DNA of 64,000 nt from an uncultured Lachnospiraceae bacterium (GTDB lineage Bacteria; Bacillota; Clostridia; Lachnospirales; Lachnospiraceae), in contig CAJUSO010000003.1 in the NCBI GenBank assembly GCA_910588965.1, positions 1-64,000 of the forward strand, in the 5' to 3' direction. The notes beneath the pieces were generated by a model. The model searched no databases. It had not been told where the DNA came from and was given only the letters and a program-made list of their open reading frames with translations. Of the stretch, positions 56,847-64,000 are shown in pieces. The translations under genes were made by a program, and so were the position numbers. How positions within the stretch are numbered: the stretch's first letter is position 1; each line of letters opens with the position of its first letter.

Positions 56847-58460
56847 CTAATTCCACTCCTCATTCAGCCAATTCCGGAGCAATGAAGCCACCGCCTCCGG
56901 ATTTTCATCTACAAATTTCTCTATCATCACACGGGTTTCGGACTTCTCAGAGAATCCAATATCCTCCAGGGATTCTTCCTCCGCTTCCTTGGTCGTGGCC
57001 AGCAGGGACTCCACTGAAAGTTCCGGCTCCGGCTCCACCACCTGCTCTTCTTTCCTGGTGCTGCGGAAAACCACATATCCCAGCATTACCATAATCAGCA
57101 GCGCAATCGCCACTGGGAGGTAATCGAAGATATCCTGGCCGCTGCCGTCCGAATATTCAAAGAACGGTATCTCATAGACAACTACTTTAATGTTATCTTC
57201 CTGGAAACCAGTTGCCCTGGCCACCATCTGCACCAAATCCTGATCCACATCCAGCTTAACCCGCTCACGGTTCTGGGACACAAATTCATCAAAGGTCATA
57301 TCGTCCAGTTCACCGCTTGCCCGCAGGGTATCCTCATAATAATACCGATGCTGGTTAGCAACCACTGCGATAGAAGACGTGGTATAATCCACATCCCCTA
57401 AGCCCCCGTTGCTCTCTGTAATCTCCTCGCTGGTATTGTATTTCTCATTAAGTTCCGTAGTGCTCTGGCTGCTGGCCGCCCCGTCCGGCATTACATATGT
57501 AGTGTTATCCTCGCCGTTGGTGTCCGTGCCCGGCGTCCCGTCCACGCCGCCAGTGGTCTCCGACTCAAATTGCCGCCGTTCCGCAACCGGCCCATGATCC
57601 TCATCCCCTTCCACATACCATCTGTGGTTGGTCTGCTTCGTCTCGCTGAAGCTAACGTTCAGATTGAGGCCGACAGAAACCGTGTCGTATACATTGGTGC
57701 CAAGCACCACATCCTTCACCTGGCTCTTCACCATGCTCTCTGCCTTCGTCTTATATGAGAGCTGGGAACTTGCGCCATTAATGGCTGTTGCCGAATCCCC
57801 GCCGGTAAACAGTACGTTCCCGGCCGTATCCATAATGGAGATATCATCCGTGCTGTCGTTCCCAATGGCAGTAGAAATCCACTTCGCCAAGCCTCCCGCC
57901 ATGTCTTCGTCCATCTCGCCGGACAAAGTCAATGTCACCGCCGCATAGGAATCCTCATTCAATGCCAGCACGGTGCCGTCATCCACTGGCAGGTTCAGCT
58001 TCACGGTAGCCCCTTTGACCATATCCAGGTTGGACAGCTGCTCCTCCAGCTGCTTCTCCAAATAAAGCTGGTAACGCTTGCCCTTATCAGCCTCTGTATT
58101 GCTGAACCCTCCTTCGAACACATTCTCCAAACCATACGAAGAAGCCGGGATTCCATTCTTTCCCAGCAAAATAGCCGCATCTGCTTCATCTTCCGTGCGG
58201 ACTTGGAAATTCAGCCCATCACTGGACACTTCAAAATCAATGCCCTCTCCCTGCAGCAGTTCTTTTACCTCTGCCGCCTCCTTTGTGTCCTCGCAGTTCC
58301 TAATCGGCACCATGGTCGGCGTAGTCAATATCTGGATGACCACCGCCATCGCCACGGCAAAGAAAACCGCGATACTCGCTATCAGCGTCTTCTGCTTAAC
58401 TGAAAACTTGCCCCACCACTCTAGCACCCTTTTGGGGATGCCCTGTATTCTTTCCTGCAT
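56847..58460 (-). CDS. fliF: Flagellar MS-ring protein FliF
   Basis: ATG 58460 (MQERIQGIPKRVLEWWGKFS) has GGAG 6-7 nt upstream and is preferred over GTG 58472. The 537-aa protein has two membrane helices (about 25-44, LIASIAVFFAVAMAVVIQIL; and near 430, YLPVAIALLIMVMLGYVVF) around a large periplasmic part with the ring-building motifs (GIDFEVSSDGLNFQVRTEDE, RYQLYLEKQLEEQLSNLDMV). The C-terminal FliG-binding tail ends in LLRNWLNEEW. Confidence 0.97.
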   Translation of the reverse strand: MQERIQGIPKRVLEWWGKFSVKQKTLIASIAVFFAVAMAVVIQILTTPTMVPIRNCEDTKEAAEVKELLQGEGIDFEVSSDGLNFQVRTEDEADAAILLGKNGIPASSYGLENVFEGGFSNTEADKGKRYQLYLEKQLEEQLSNLDMVKGATVKLNLPVDDGTVLALNEDSYAAVTLTLSGEMDEDMAGGLAKWISTAIGNDSTDDISIMDTAGNVLFTGGDSATAINGASSQLSYKTKAESMVKSQVKDVVLGTNVYDTVSVGLNLNVSFSETKQTNHRWYVEGDEDHGPVAERRQFESETTGGVDGTPGTDTNGEDNTTYVMPDGAASSQSTTELNEKYNTSEEITESNGGLGDVDYTTSSIAVVANQHRYYYEDTLRASGELDDMTFDEFVSQNRERVKLDVDQDLVQMVARATGFQEDNIKVVVYEIPFFEYSDGSGQDIFDYLPVAIALLIMVMLGYVVFRSTRKEEQVVEPEPELSVESLLATTKEAEEESLEDIGFSEKSETRVMIEKFVDENPEAVASLLRNWLNEEWN

Positions 58461-58522
58461 GTGTCTCTCCACCCGTTCTTTACAAATCTCGGATTCTCCG
58501 TCCTATGCGCTGCAGACAATCT

Positions 58523-58834
58523 TTAAATCTGCATATTGATAAGTTCCTTATAAGCATCCAAAACCTTGTCCCTAACTGTCATGGTATAATTTAATGCAAT
58601 ATCTGCCTTCTCTTGGATCGCCATTAAGTCATGCGGATTGGTCATATACCCCAGCATAAACTCCATTTCCGCCTCTTCTCCCTTATTCTGCAGGTAATTG
58701 GCCTCATTAATCATATCCATGGCAGACTGGAGCACGCTGTTGAATTCTTCCCCTTCCACACGCACCTGGCTGCTGGCCTCAACTGCATTCTTAAGGTATT
58801 CTGACGTCACATTGTGCAGTGCCGCTATATCCAT
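58523..58834 (-). CDS. fliE: Flagellar hook-basal body protein FliE
   Basis: The 103-aa protein joins the MS ring to the rod. The C-terminal family signature is clear: MLGYMTNPHDLMAIQEKADI, then LNYTMTVRDKVLDAYKELIN and the ending MQI. It lies between flgC and fliF in the canonical flgB-flgC-fliE-fliF-fliG order. Confidence 0.95.
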   Translation of the reverse strand: MDIAALHNVTSEYLKNAVEASSQVRVEGEEFNSVLQSAMDMINEANYLQNKGEEAEMEFMLGYMTNPHDLMAIQEKADIALNYTMTVRDKVLDAYKELINMQI

Positions 58835-58862
58835 TTTCCAAAGCCTCCTCTTATCTCACACC

Positions 58863-59303
58863 CTATTTTCCGAGTTCCAATCCCTTCATCGCCATAGCCT
58901 TGGTGGTCTCAAAAGCAGTAATATTCGCTTCATAGGACCTGCTGGCGTCAATCATGTTCGTCATTTCTGTTATTATATTCACATTCGGGTAGGAAACATA
59001 CCCGTTTTCATCCGCATCCGGATGGGACGGGTCGTACTTCATTACAAAATCTGTGCTGGTATCCTCCTTCACCTCAGACACCTTCACTCCATTCCCCAGA
59101 TAGCCCTGCCGGGCATTGTGCAAAACTTTGCTGAATGGGGTAACCTGCTTCTCACTAAATGTTACAATCCTGCGCCTATAAGGCGTGCCGTCTTCTGTCC
59201 TGGTGGTGGTCACATTTGCCACATTCTGCGAAATCACATCCATGCGGAACCGCTGCGCCGTCATGCCGGACGTATTAATGTTAAATGACTGAAATAATGA
59301 CAT
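58863..59303 (-). CDS. flgC: Flagellar proximal rod protein FlgC
   Basis: ATG 59303 (MSLFQSFNINTSGMTAQRFR) lies 7 nt after GGGAGG. The 146-aa protein has the rod motif MDVISQNVANVTTTRTEDGT with PYRRRIVTF, and the C-terminal MIDASRSYEANITAFETTKA. It is a proximal rod subunit, second gene of the operon. Confidence 0.96.
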   Translation of the reverse strand: MSLFQSFNINTSGMTAQRFRMDVISQNVANVTTTRTEDGTPYRRRIVTFSEKQVTPFSKVLHNARQGYLGNGVKVSEVKEDTSTDFVMKYDPSHPDADENGYVSYPNVNIITEMTNMIDASRSYEANITAFETTKAMAMKGLELGK

Positions 59304-59336
59304 GCTCTTGCCTCCCATTTCTAGATATTGCGCTTA

Positions 59337-59726
59337 TTATTTAATCACGCTCTTCGTCCTCTGAAATTCCTTTGTCATGCAGTCCACCAGGGCATTGTAT
59401 TTGATCCGGTTGGAAATCAATTCCCCGTATTCCTGCTCCGGATCCACATTATTCTTATCAATACGGTAAGAATAATCCTCTGCATCCGTGTAAACCGCCG
59501 CATTCAAATGGTCTAGGTGCAAATCACTGACCTTCTCATCCAACGAGACATACTTGAACTTAGAAAGCTCCCTGCGCAGGGTACCTTCAAAATCCACTTC
59601 CTGGCGCTTATAGCCCGGTGTGCTCTGGTTGGCAATGTTATTGCTAATCGCTGTGTTTCTCTGCCATGCCGCATCTGCTGCCTTATCCAGTACATTGACA
59701 TAATCATAAATTCCGCTGGTTAACAT
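59337..59726 (-). CDS. flgB: Flagellar proximal rod protein FlgB
   Basis: The 129-aa protein has the rod signature NTAISNNIANQSTPGYKRQE and the C-terminal ISNRIKYNALVDCMTKEFQR. It is the first gene of the roughly 31-kb flagellar/chemotaxis operon. The start has GGAAGGAG upstream. A SigA promoter lies about 105 nt before it. Confidence 0.96.
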   Translation of the reverse strand: MLTSGIYDYVNVLDKAADAAWQRNTAISNNIANQSTPGYKRQEVDFEGTLRRELSKFKYVSLDEKVSDLHLDHLNAAVYTDAEDYSYRIDKNNVDPEQEYGELISNRIKYNALVDCMTKEFQRTKSVIK

Positions 59727-59789
59727 GAAACCGCTCCTTCCATCTATCTCTCTATCTTGCTGATTTCACCATACAATCCCGAATGGATC

Positions 59790-59805
59790 ATGCCCTTTGG
59801 GGCAT
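59790..59805 (-). promoter_or_regulatory. Short hairpin in the flgB leader
   Basis: ATGCCC and GGGCAT pair perfectly around a 4-nt loop in the 5' leader of the flagellar operon. No T tract follows and the leader (about 100 nt) shows no c-di-GMP riboswitch motif. Its role is unknown. Confidence 0.4.
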
Positions 59806-59829
59806 CCGCTTAAAAACCTACTCTACTAT

Positions 59830-59857
59830 ATTATAATTTATCTTCCTAATAATGCAA
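59830..59857 (-). promoter_or_regulatory. SigA promoter of the flgB flagellar operon
   Basis: On the minus strand TTGCAT (59857-59852), a 16-nt spacer and TATAAT (59835-59830) form a vegetative promoter. The whole early operon, including fliA, could be driven from here. No sigma-28 box was found beside it. Confidence 0.65.
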
Positions 59858-59973
59858 GTATTTTTTTAGCGTTTTTTCATTTTTTCGGTTTCCTGTATGC
59901 TGCCCGATACCCTGCTGCAAGGCCTGCCGCCCTTTCCAGCGCTTACCGCTCCCTCAACATGGCTTTTACACGC

Positions 59974-60021
59974 AAAAAGGGAACCCATAGATAACATTGC
60001 TCTATAAATTCCCTTTTTTTC
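59974..60021. terminator. Terminator between codY and flgB (bidirectional)
   Basis: GGGAA pairs with TTCCC (59979-59983 with 60009-60013), and inside it ATAGA pairs with TCTAT, with A and T runs on the two sides. It lies just after the codY stop and separates codY from the flagellar operon. Confidence 0.75.
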
Positions 60022-60051
60022 TAAATATAACCAAATCCGTTTGGTTATTGC

Positions 60052-60834
60052 CTATTTTGTATTCTGCTTCTTCACTTTATCCAACTCTTCAAACACCACA
60101 TCATTCAAGACCTTGATGTATGTCCCCTTCATTCCTGAAGACCTGGACTCAATGACTCCCGCACTTTCAAATTTCCGCAGCGCATTGACTATCACGCTCC
60201 GGGTAATCCCTACCCGGTCGGCAATCTTGCTTGCCACCAAGATGCCTTCCTTCCCATCCATCTCGTCAAAGATGTGGGTGATTGCTTCAAGTTCTGAGAA
60301 AGACAAGGTACTGATAGCGGATTTTACAATCTGCAGCTTCCGGTTCTCCTCCGCATTCTCCTCATTCACAGAACGCATCATCTCCAAGCCTACAACGGTC
60401 GTGCCGTACTCGCTTAATATGATATCGTCGATATTGTACTCCCGTTCCATGCGGTATACAAACAGGGTGCCCAGCCGTTCGCCTGCAATGTCAATCGGGG
60501 TAATGATAGCCCGGTAATCCTTCACATCCTCAGAGACAAACCCCAGCGTCTCCAGGTTGACATTCTCCTTCGTGGACAAAATCCCCAAAAGGCGCTCGTT
60601 CAGCAGCTGGTCAATAAACCCTCCTACCTCATCGGCAATCAGTTCCCGGATTTCCTCTGTACTGCTTTCCCTGCTGGTGCCCAGCACTTTCCCCTTTTTG
60701 CTGATTACCAGAATATTGGAATCCAGGATCTCAGTCAAAACCTCACATATGTCATTAAAGACTACCTTTGAGGAGTTGTTATTATGCAGCAACTTGTTTA
60801 TCTTCCTAGTCTTGTCTAATAGTTGGACACTCAT
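60052..60834 (-). CDS. codY: GTP/branched-chain-amino-acid-sensing repressor CodY
   Basis: CodY represses nutrient-scavenging and often motility genes when GTP and isoleucine/valine/leucine are plentiful. The 260-aa protein has the N-terminal GAF ligand domain (LLDKTRKINKLLHNNNSSKV, ISKKGKVLGTS). The C-terminal winged helix has the recognition region ASKIADRVGITRSVIVNALR, followed by ESAGVIESRSSGMKGTYIKV. The start ATG has GGAGGAGG upstream. It sits directly before flgB as in B. subtilis, where CodY also regulates the fla/che operon. Confidence 0.97.
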   Translation of the reverse strand: MSVQLLDKTRKINKLLHNNNSSKVVFNDICEVLTEILDSNILVISKKGKVLGTSRESSTEEIRELIADEVGGFIDQLLNERLLGILSTKENVNLETLGFVSEDVKDYRAIITPIDIAGERLGTLFVYRMEREYNIDDIILSEYGTTVVGLEMMRSVNEENAEENRKLQIVKSAISTLSFSELEAITHIFDEMDGKEGILVASKIADRVGITRSVIVNALRKFESAGVIESRSSGMKGTYIKVLNDVVFEELDKVKKQNTK

Positions 60835-60942
60835 AATATACCTCCTCCCCAGATGCCCTGTTGCAGCCCTGCTGCCTGCAGCAGCAACTGATGCCGGCTA
60901 TGAATGGTTCCTTCCGACTCCACTCTTCTGTAGCTGTTTAGC

Positions 60943-60971
60943 ATTTTATCACATTTTTCCTGAAAATTCAA
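60943..60971 (-). promoter_or_regulatory. Promoter of codY with an overlapping CodY box
   Basis: On the minus strand TTGAAT (60971-60966), 17 nt, TAAAAT (60948-60943). The stretch 60968-60954, AATTTTCAGGAAAAA, matches the CodY consensus AATTTTCWGAAAATT at 12 of 15 positions and overlaps the -35 box and spacer. This suggests autoregulation. Confidence 0.6.
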
Positions 60972-61052
60972 CAACTTTCTATTCTATTTGTGCTTTTTCT
61001 CTGGAAATTCCTACTTTTCGGACTATTTTCCCTATTTCCCGCACCTTGGCTT

Positions 61053-63146
61053 TCACGCGCCGGCTTCTGCCGCAGGATTTTTCTCCTGGGGCGCGATATA
61101 GCCGCATTGGGGGTCTGCGCAGGCCAGCTTATGGCCTTTCTCTACCATATATCCCCCGCAGTCCGGGCATTTTTCCTTGGACGGCCTCTGCCAGGACATA
61201 AAGCCGCATTCTGGGTTATCTTCGCACCCATAGTATTTGCGGCCTTTTTTGGTTTTTTTCAGGACAACTTCCTTGCCGCACTCTGGGCACTGCACGCCGA
61301 TTTTCTCCAAATATGGCTTCGTGTTCCGGCAGTCCGGGAACCCAGGGCATGCCAGGAACTTTCCGTGGGGGCCGTATTTTACCACCATATTCCTGCCGCA
61401 CAAGTCACAAGCCACATCCGTAACCTCATCCTCAATGTCAATTTTCTCTAATTCCTTTTCAGCCGTCTTCACGGCTTCTTCTAAATCTGGGTAGAAATTG
61501 CTGACAACGGCTTTCCAGTCCACCGTCCCTTCTGCAACCTTATCTAAAAGGGACTCCATATTCGCTGTAAAACGGTCGTCCACAATGGTTGGGAAGGCGT
61601 CCAGCATAATGGAATTGACCACCTCGCCAAGTTCCGTAATGTACAGGTTCTTATTTTCCTTCACCACGTACCGGCGGCCCAGAAGGGTAGTAATGGTGGG
61701 CGCATACGTGCTTGGCCTGCCTATCCCAAGCTCCTCCAAAGCCTTTACCAGGGAAGCTTCTGTAAAATGCGCAGGCGGCTGGGTGAAATGCTGCTTTTCC
61801 TCCAGCCCTTCCAGCTTAAGCTGTGTATCCTCGCCCAGGGACTTTAAGAGCACATTATTCCCTGGCTTTTCATCCTCCTCTCCTGCATAGACGGACAGGA
61901 ATCCTTCAAATAAGATTTTAGAGGCGGACACGTGGAACCGGTATTTCCCTGCGCCAATCTGCACAGAAGTGGTCTCATAGACTGCGCTGCCCATCCGGCT
62001 CGCCACAAAACGGTTCCAAATCAAGCGGTACAGGCGGAACTGATCCCTGCCCAAGGATTCCTTGACCATAGCCGGCGTCCGGGTAATATCGGAAGGGCGG
62101 ATTGCCTCATGGGCATCCTGGATCTTGCCATTCCCTTTCTTTGCCTGGCTCTCTTTGGCCACATATTTCTCCCCATAGGCATTCTTGATATACTCCCTGG
62201 CCGCCACGTCTGCTTCTTCGGAAATCCTGACAGAATCCGTCCTCAGGTAGGTGATGATGCCCACTGTCCCCTGACCCTTGATATCCACGCCCTCATAGAG
62301 CTGCTGTGCCAGCCGCATGGTTTTCTGTGTGGAAAAATTCAAGGATTTGGAAGCCTCCTGCTGCAAGGTGCTGGTGGTAAATGGAAGGGGGGGCTTCTTG
62401 GAACGTTCCCCCTTCTTCACCTCCAGTACCTGATAGCTTTCCTCCTCCAGTTCCTTTAAGACGCCTTCCATTTCTTTTCTGGAACGGATAACCAGCTTCC
62501 CATCCCCGTCCCCATAAAATTTGGCCAGCAGGGGCTTTTTCTCCCCTGGGATGGCAAGCTGTGCCTCTAAGGTCCAGTATTCTTCTGGGATAAAGGCATT
62601 GATTTCCTCTTCCCGGTCACAGATAATGCGCAGCGCTACCGACTGTACCCGGCCGGCGCTCAGCCCACGCTTCACCTTTGCCCATAAGAGGGGGCTGATC
62701 CGATACCCTACCATACGGTCCAGCATCCGGCGGGCCTGCTGGGCGTCCACCAGGTTCATGTCAATGCCCCTGGCTTGCTTCAGCGAAGTTTTTACGGCAT
62801 TTTTTGTTATCTCATTAAAGCTGATGCGGAATATATGCTTATCGTCTAATTTCAGCGCCTTGGTCAGATGCCAGGAAATCGCTTCTCCCTCCCGGTCAGG
62901 GTCAGTCGCTAGGTAAACTTTGTCTGCCTTCTTCACTTCTTTCCTAAGGTTGGCCAGGATTTCCCCCTTTCCGCGGATGGTAATGTATTTTGGCTCATAA
63001 CCGTGCTCCAGATCTATCCCCAGCTGGCTCTTCGGCAAATCCCTTACATGTCCGTTCGACGCCGCCACTTCATAATTTTTCCCCAAAAATTTCTTGATTG
63101 TCTTTACTTTCGCCGGCGACTCTACAATCACTAAATATTTCGCCAT
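61053..63146 (-). CDS. topA: DNA topoisomerase I
   Basis: The 697-aa enzyme relaxes negative supercoils. ATG 63146 follows AAGGAGGAGC. It shows the Toprim domain (LVIVESPAKVKTIKKFLG; metal-binding TDPDREGEAISWH), the active-site Tyr in IITYLRTDSVRIS, and the RVQSVALRIICDREEEI region. Three C-terminal zinc-ribbon modules (CDLCGRN...CPGFPDC; CPECGKE...CEDNPEC; CPDCGGY...CADPQC) complete it. It lies between dprA and codY. Confidence 0.97.
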   Translation of the reverse strand: MAKYLVIVESPAKVKTIKKFLGKNYEVAASNGHVRDLPKSQLGIDLEHGYEPKYITIRGKGEILANLRKEVKKADKVYLATDPDREGEAISWHLTKALKLDDKHIFRISFNEITKNAVKTSLKQARGIDMNLVDAQQARRMLDRMVGYRISPLLWAKVKRGLSAGRVQSVALRIICDREEEINAFIPEEYWTLEAQLAIPGEKKPLLAKFYGDGDGKLVIRSRKEMEGVLKELEEESYQVLEVKKGERSKKPPLPFTTSTLQQEASKSLNFSTQKTMRLAQQLYEGVDIKGQGTVGIITYLRTDSVRISEEADVAAREYIKNAYGEKYVAKESQAKKGNGKIQDAHEAIRPSDITRTPAMVKESLGRDQFRLYRLIWNRFVASRMGSAVYETTSVQIGAGKYRFHVSASKILFEGFLSVYAGEEDEKPGNNVLLKSLGEDTQLKLEGLEEKQHFTQPPAHFTEASLVKALEELGIGRPSTYAPTITTLLGRRYVVKENKNLYITELGEVVNSIMLDAFPTIVDDRFTANMESLLDKVAEGTVDWKAVVSNFYPDLEEAVKTAEKELEKIDIEDEVTDVACDLCGRNMVVKYGPHGKFLACPGFPDCRNTKPYLEKIGVQCPECGKEVVLKKTKKGRKYYGCEDNPECGFMSWQRPSKEKCPDCGGYMVEKGHKLACADPQCGYIAPQEKNPAAEAGA

Positions 63147-63196
63147 TTGACTGCTCCTCCTTGTATCCCCGCTTCTATTCCATATACAGAATGATG

Positions 63197-64000
63197 TCAG
63201 ACGGGATCCCCCGCCCTGGCATAATAATTCTTATAAACTTCCAAAATGCAGCCTTTTTCCTGCAGGGAGGCCAAGTAAGGCAAAAGCTCCCCCAGGCTAA
63301 ATCCTGTCTCTTCCATAATCCTATCCAAGTTCTTTGCATGGAAACCCAGACAACTATACAACACTCTTTCCATTTTTTCAAGAGAAATTTTTTGTTTTTC
63401 AGTAGAAGGCCCAGGTTCCTTTTTAAAAACCCCCATTTCTTCCAGGAAATCTCCCACAGACAGGAAGATGCCTGCCCCCTGGCGGATGAGGCGGTTTGTC
63501 CCCCTGCTTAATGCATCGCTGGCCCTGCCCGGCACGGCATAGACTTCCTTGCCCTGTTCCAGAGCAAAATCTGCCGTAATCAAAGACCCGCTTTTCTCCT
63601 TGGCCTCCACCACCAGGACTGCGTCTGCCATGCCGCTGATCAGCCGGTTCCGCTGGGGGAACAGCATGGCATAGGGCTTGGTATGGGGCGGGTATTCAGA
63701 AATGACGCCGCCTTGTGCTGCCAAGGCCCCATACAGCTTCCGATGCCCTGGAGGGTAGCAGACGTCTATGCCGCACCCCAGCACCCCATAGGTCTGCCCG
63801 CCTGCGCGCAGGGCGCCCTGGTGCCCGGCCCCGTCAATCCCTGCGGCCATGCCGCTGATAACTGCTATGCCCGCCTGGGCAAGGCGGTACCCAATATCCT
63901 CTGCTGCTGCCCTTCCGTAAGGGGAGCAGTTCCTGGCCCCTACAACAGCGACAGACGCCTGGGCTTCCACCGGCAGCCTGCCGCGGTAAAACAGGCCATA
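63197..64000 (-). CDS. dprA: DNA processing protein DprA (Smf), N-terminus cut by window edge
   Basis: The visible 267 residues are open to the window edge. They contain the Rossmann-like DprA core: VAVVGARNCSPYGRAAAE, ISGMAAGIDGAGHQGAL, LGCGIDVCYPPGH, FPQRNRLISGMADAVLVVEA and KEKSGSLITADFALEQGKEV. The C-terminal winged-helix domain (LGFHAKNLDRIMEETGFSL) follows. DprA loads RecA on incoming single-stranded DNA; in non-competent Clostridia its role is uncertain. The N-terminal SAM-like part is probably outside the window. Confidence 0.95.
   Translation of the reverse strand, partial: YGLFYRGRLPVEAQASVAVVGARNCSPYGRAAAEDIGYRLAQAGIAVISGMAAGIDGAGHQGALRAGGQTYGVLGCGIDVCYPPGHRKLYGALAAQGGVISEYPPHTKPYAMLFPQRNRLISGMADAVLVVEAKEKSGSLITADFALEQGKEVYAVPGRASDALSRGTNRLIRQGAGIFLSVGDFLEEMGVFKKEPGPSTEKQKISLEKMERVLYSCLGFHAKNLDRIMEETGFSLGELLPYLASLQEKGCILEVYKNYYARAGDPV

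Noticed and set aside
59727..59829. c-di-GMP riboswitch before flgB
   Set aside because: The leader is about 100 nt and shows only one short hairpin; none of the conserved GEMM motifs are present.

Overview
The window reads as one contiguous stretch of a motile Firmicute, most likely a gut Lachnospiraceae (Clostridia). Supporting this are a B. subtilis-like chromosomal order (dprA, topA, codY, flgB ... fliA/sigD, rpsB, tsf), a FliY-type switch protein, CheC/CheD, FlhF/FlhG, a DUF6115 protein, and a flagellin whose D1 domain resembles Lachnospiraceae (CBir1-type) flagellins. I found no rRNA, tRNA or CRISPR array. Most genes lie on the minus strand.

Layout. 1-5.8 kb is accessory: decayed genes, a conserved hypothetical, an Rpn/PD-(D/E)XK protein and an MFS exporter followed by an ArsR-type regulator. 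5.8-7.7 kb holds purA and a HAD phosphatase (minus). 7.7-12 kb is the most interesting part: a segment flanked by recombinase-like inverted repeats, csrA, flagellin and a stand-alone FimB-size tyrosine recombinase (all plus). 12-15.2 kb has an ADP-ribosylglycohydrolase, a repeat-rich protein and a predicted membrane-anchored protein. 15.4-19.7 kb is a pantothenate/CoA operon (panG-like, panB, panC, panD, coaBC). 20-26 kb has serS and a five-gene cluster (HprK-like kinase, PqqD, S26-like peptidase, ABC transporter, nucleotidyltransferase-like protein) resembling the tailoring and export half of a lasso/RiPP locus. 26-28 kb is rpsB-tsf. 28-59.7 kb is a roughly 31 kb flagellar/chemotaxis operon from flgB to fliA and accessory genes. 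60-64 kb has codY, topA and the end of dprA.

Main discovery candidate: positions 8014-8331 form a 318-bp element bounded by two perfect 34-bp inverted repeats. Each repeat has tyrosine-recombinase core-site architecture (12-bp arms around an asymmetric 7-bp spacer). Inside is a near-perfect sigma-28 (FliA/SigD) promoter, TAAA-N15-TCCGATAT. As read here it points away from csrA-flagellin and towards a hairpin with a T tract, so flagellin would be OFF. Inversion would aim it at csrA-flagellin. The recombinase directly downstream of flagellin is the obvious candidate enzyme, and sigma-28 itself (fliA) is in the same window. A GGA-loop hairpin and the flagellin Shine-Dalgarno provide likely CsrA sites, adding post-transcriptional control. 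I infer a phase-variable flagellin switch made of invertible promoter, recombinase and CsrA.
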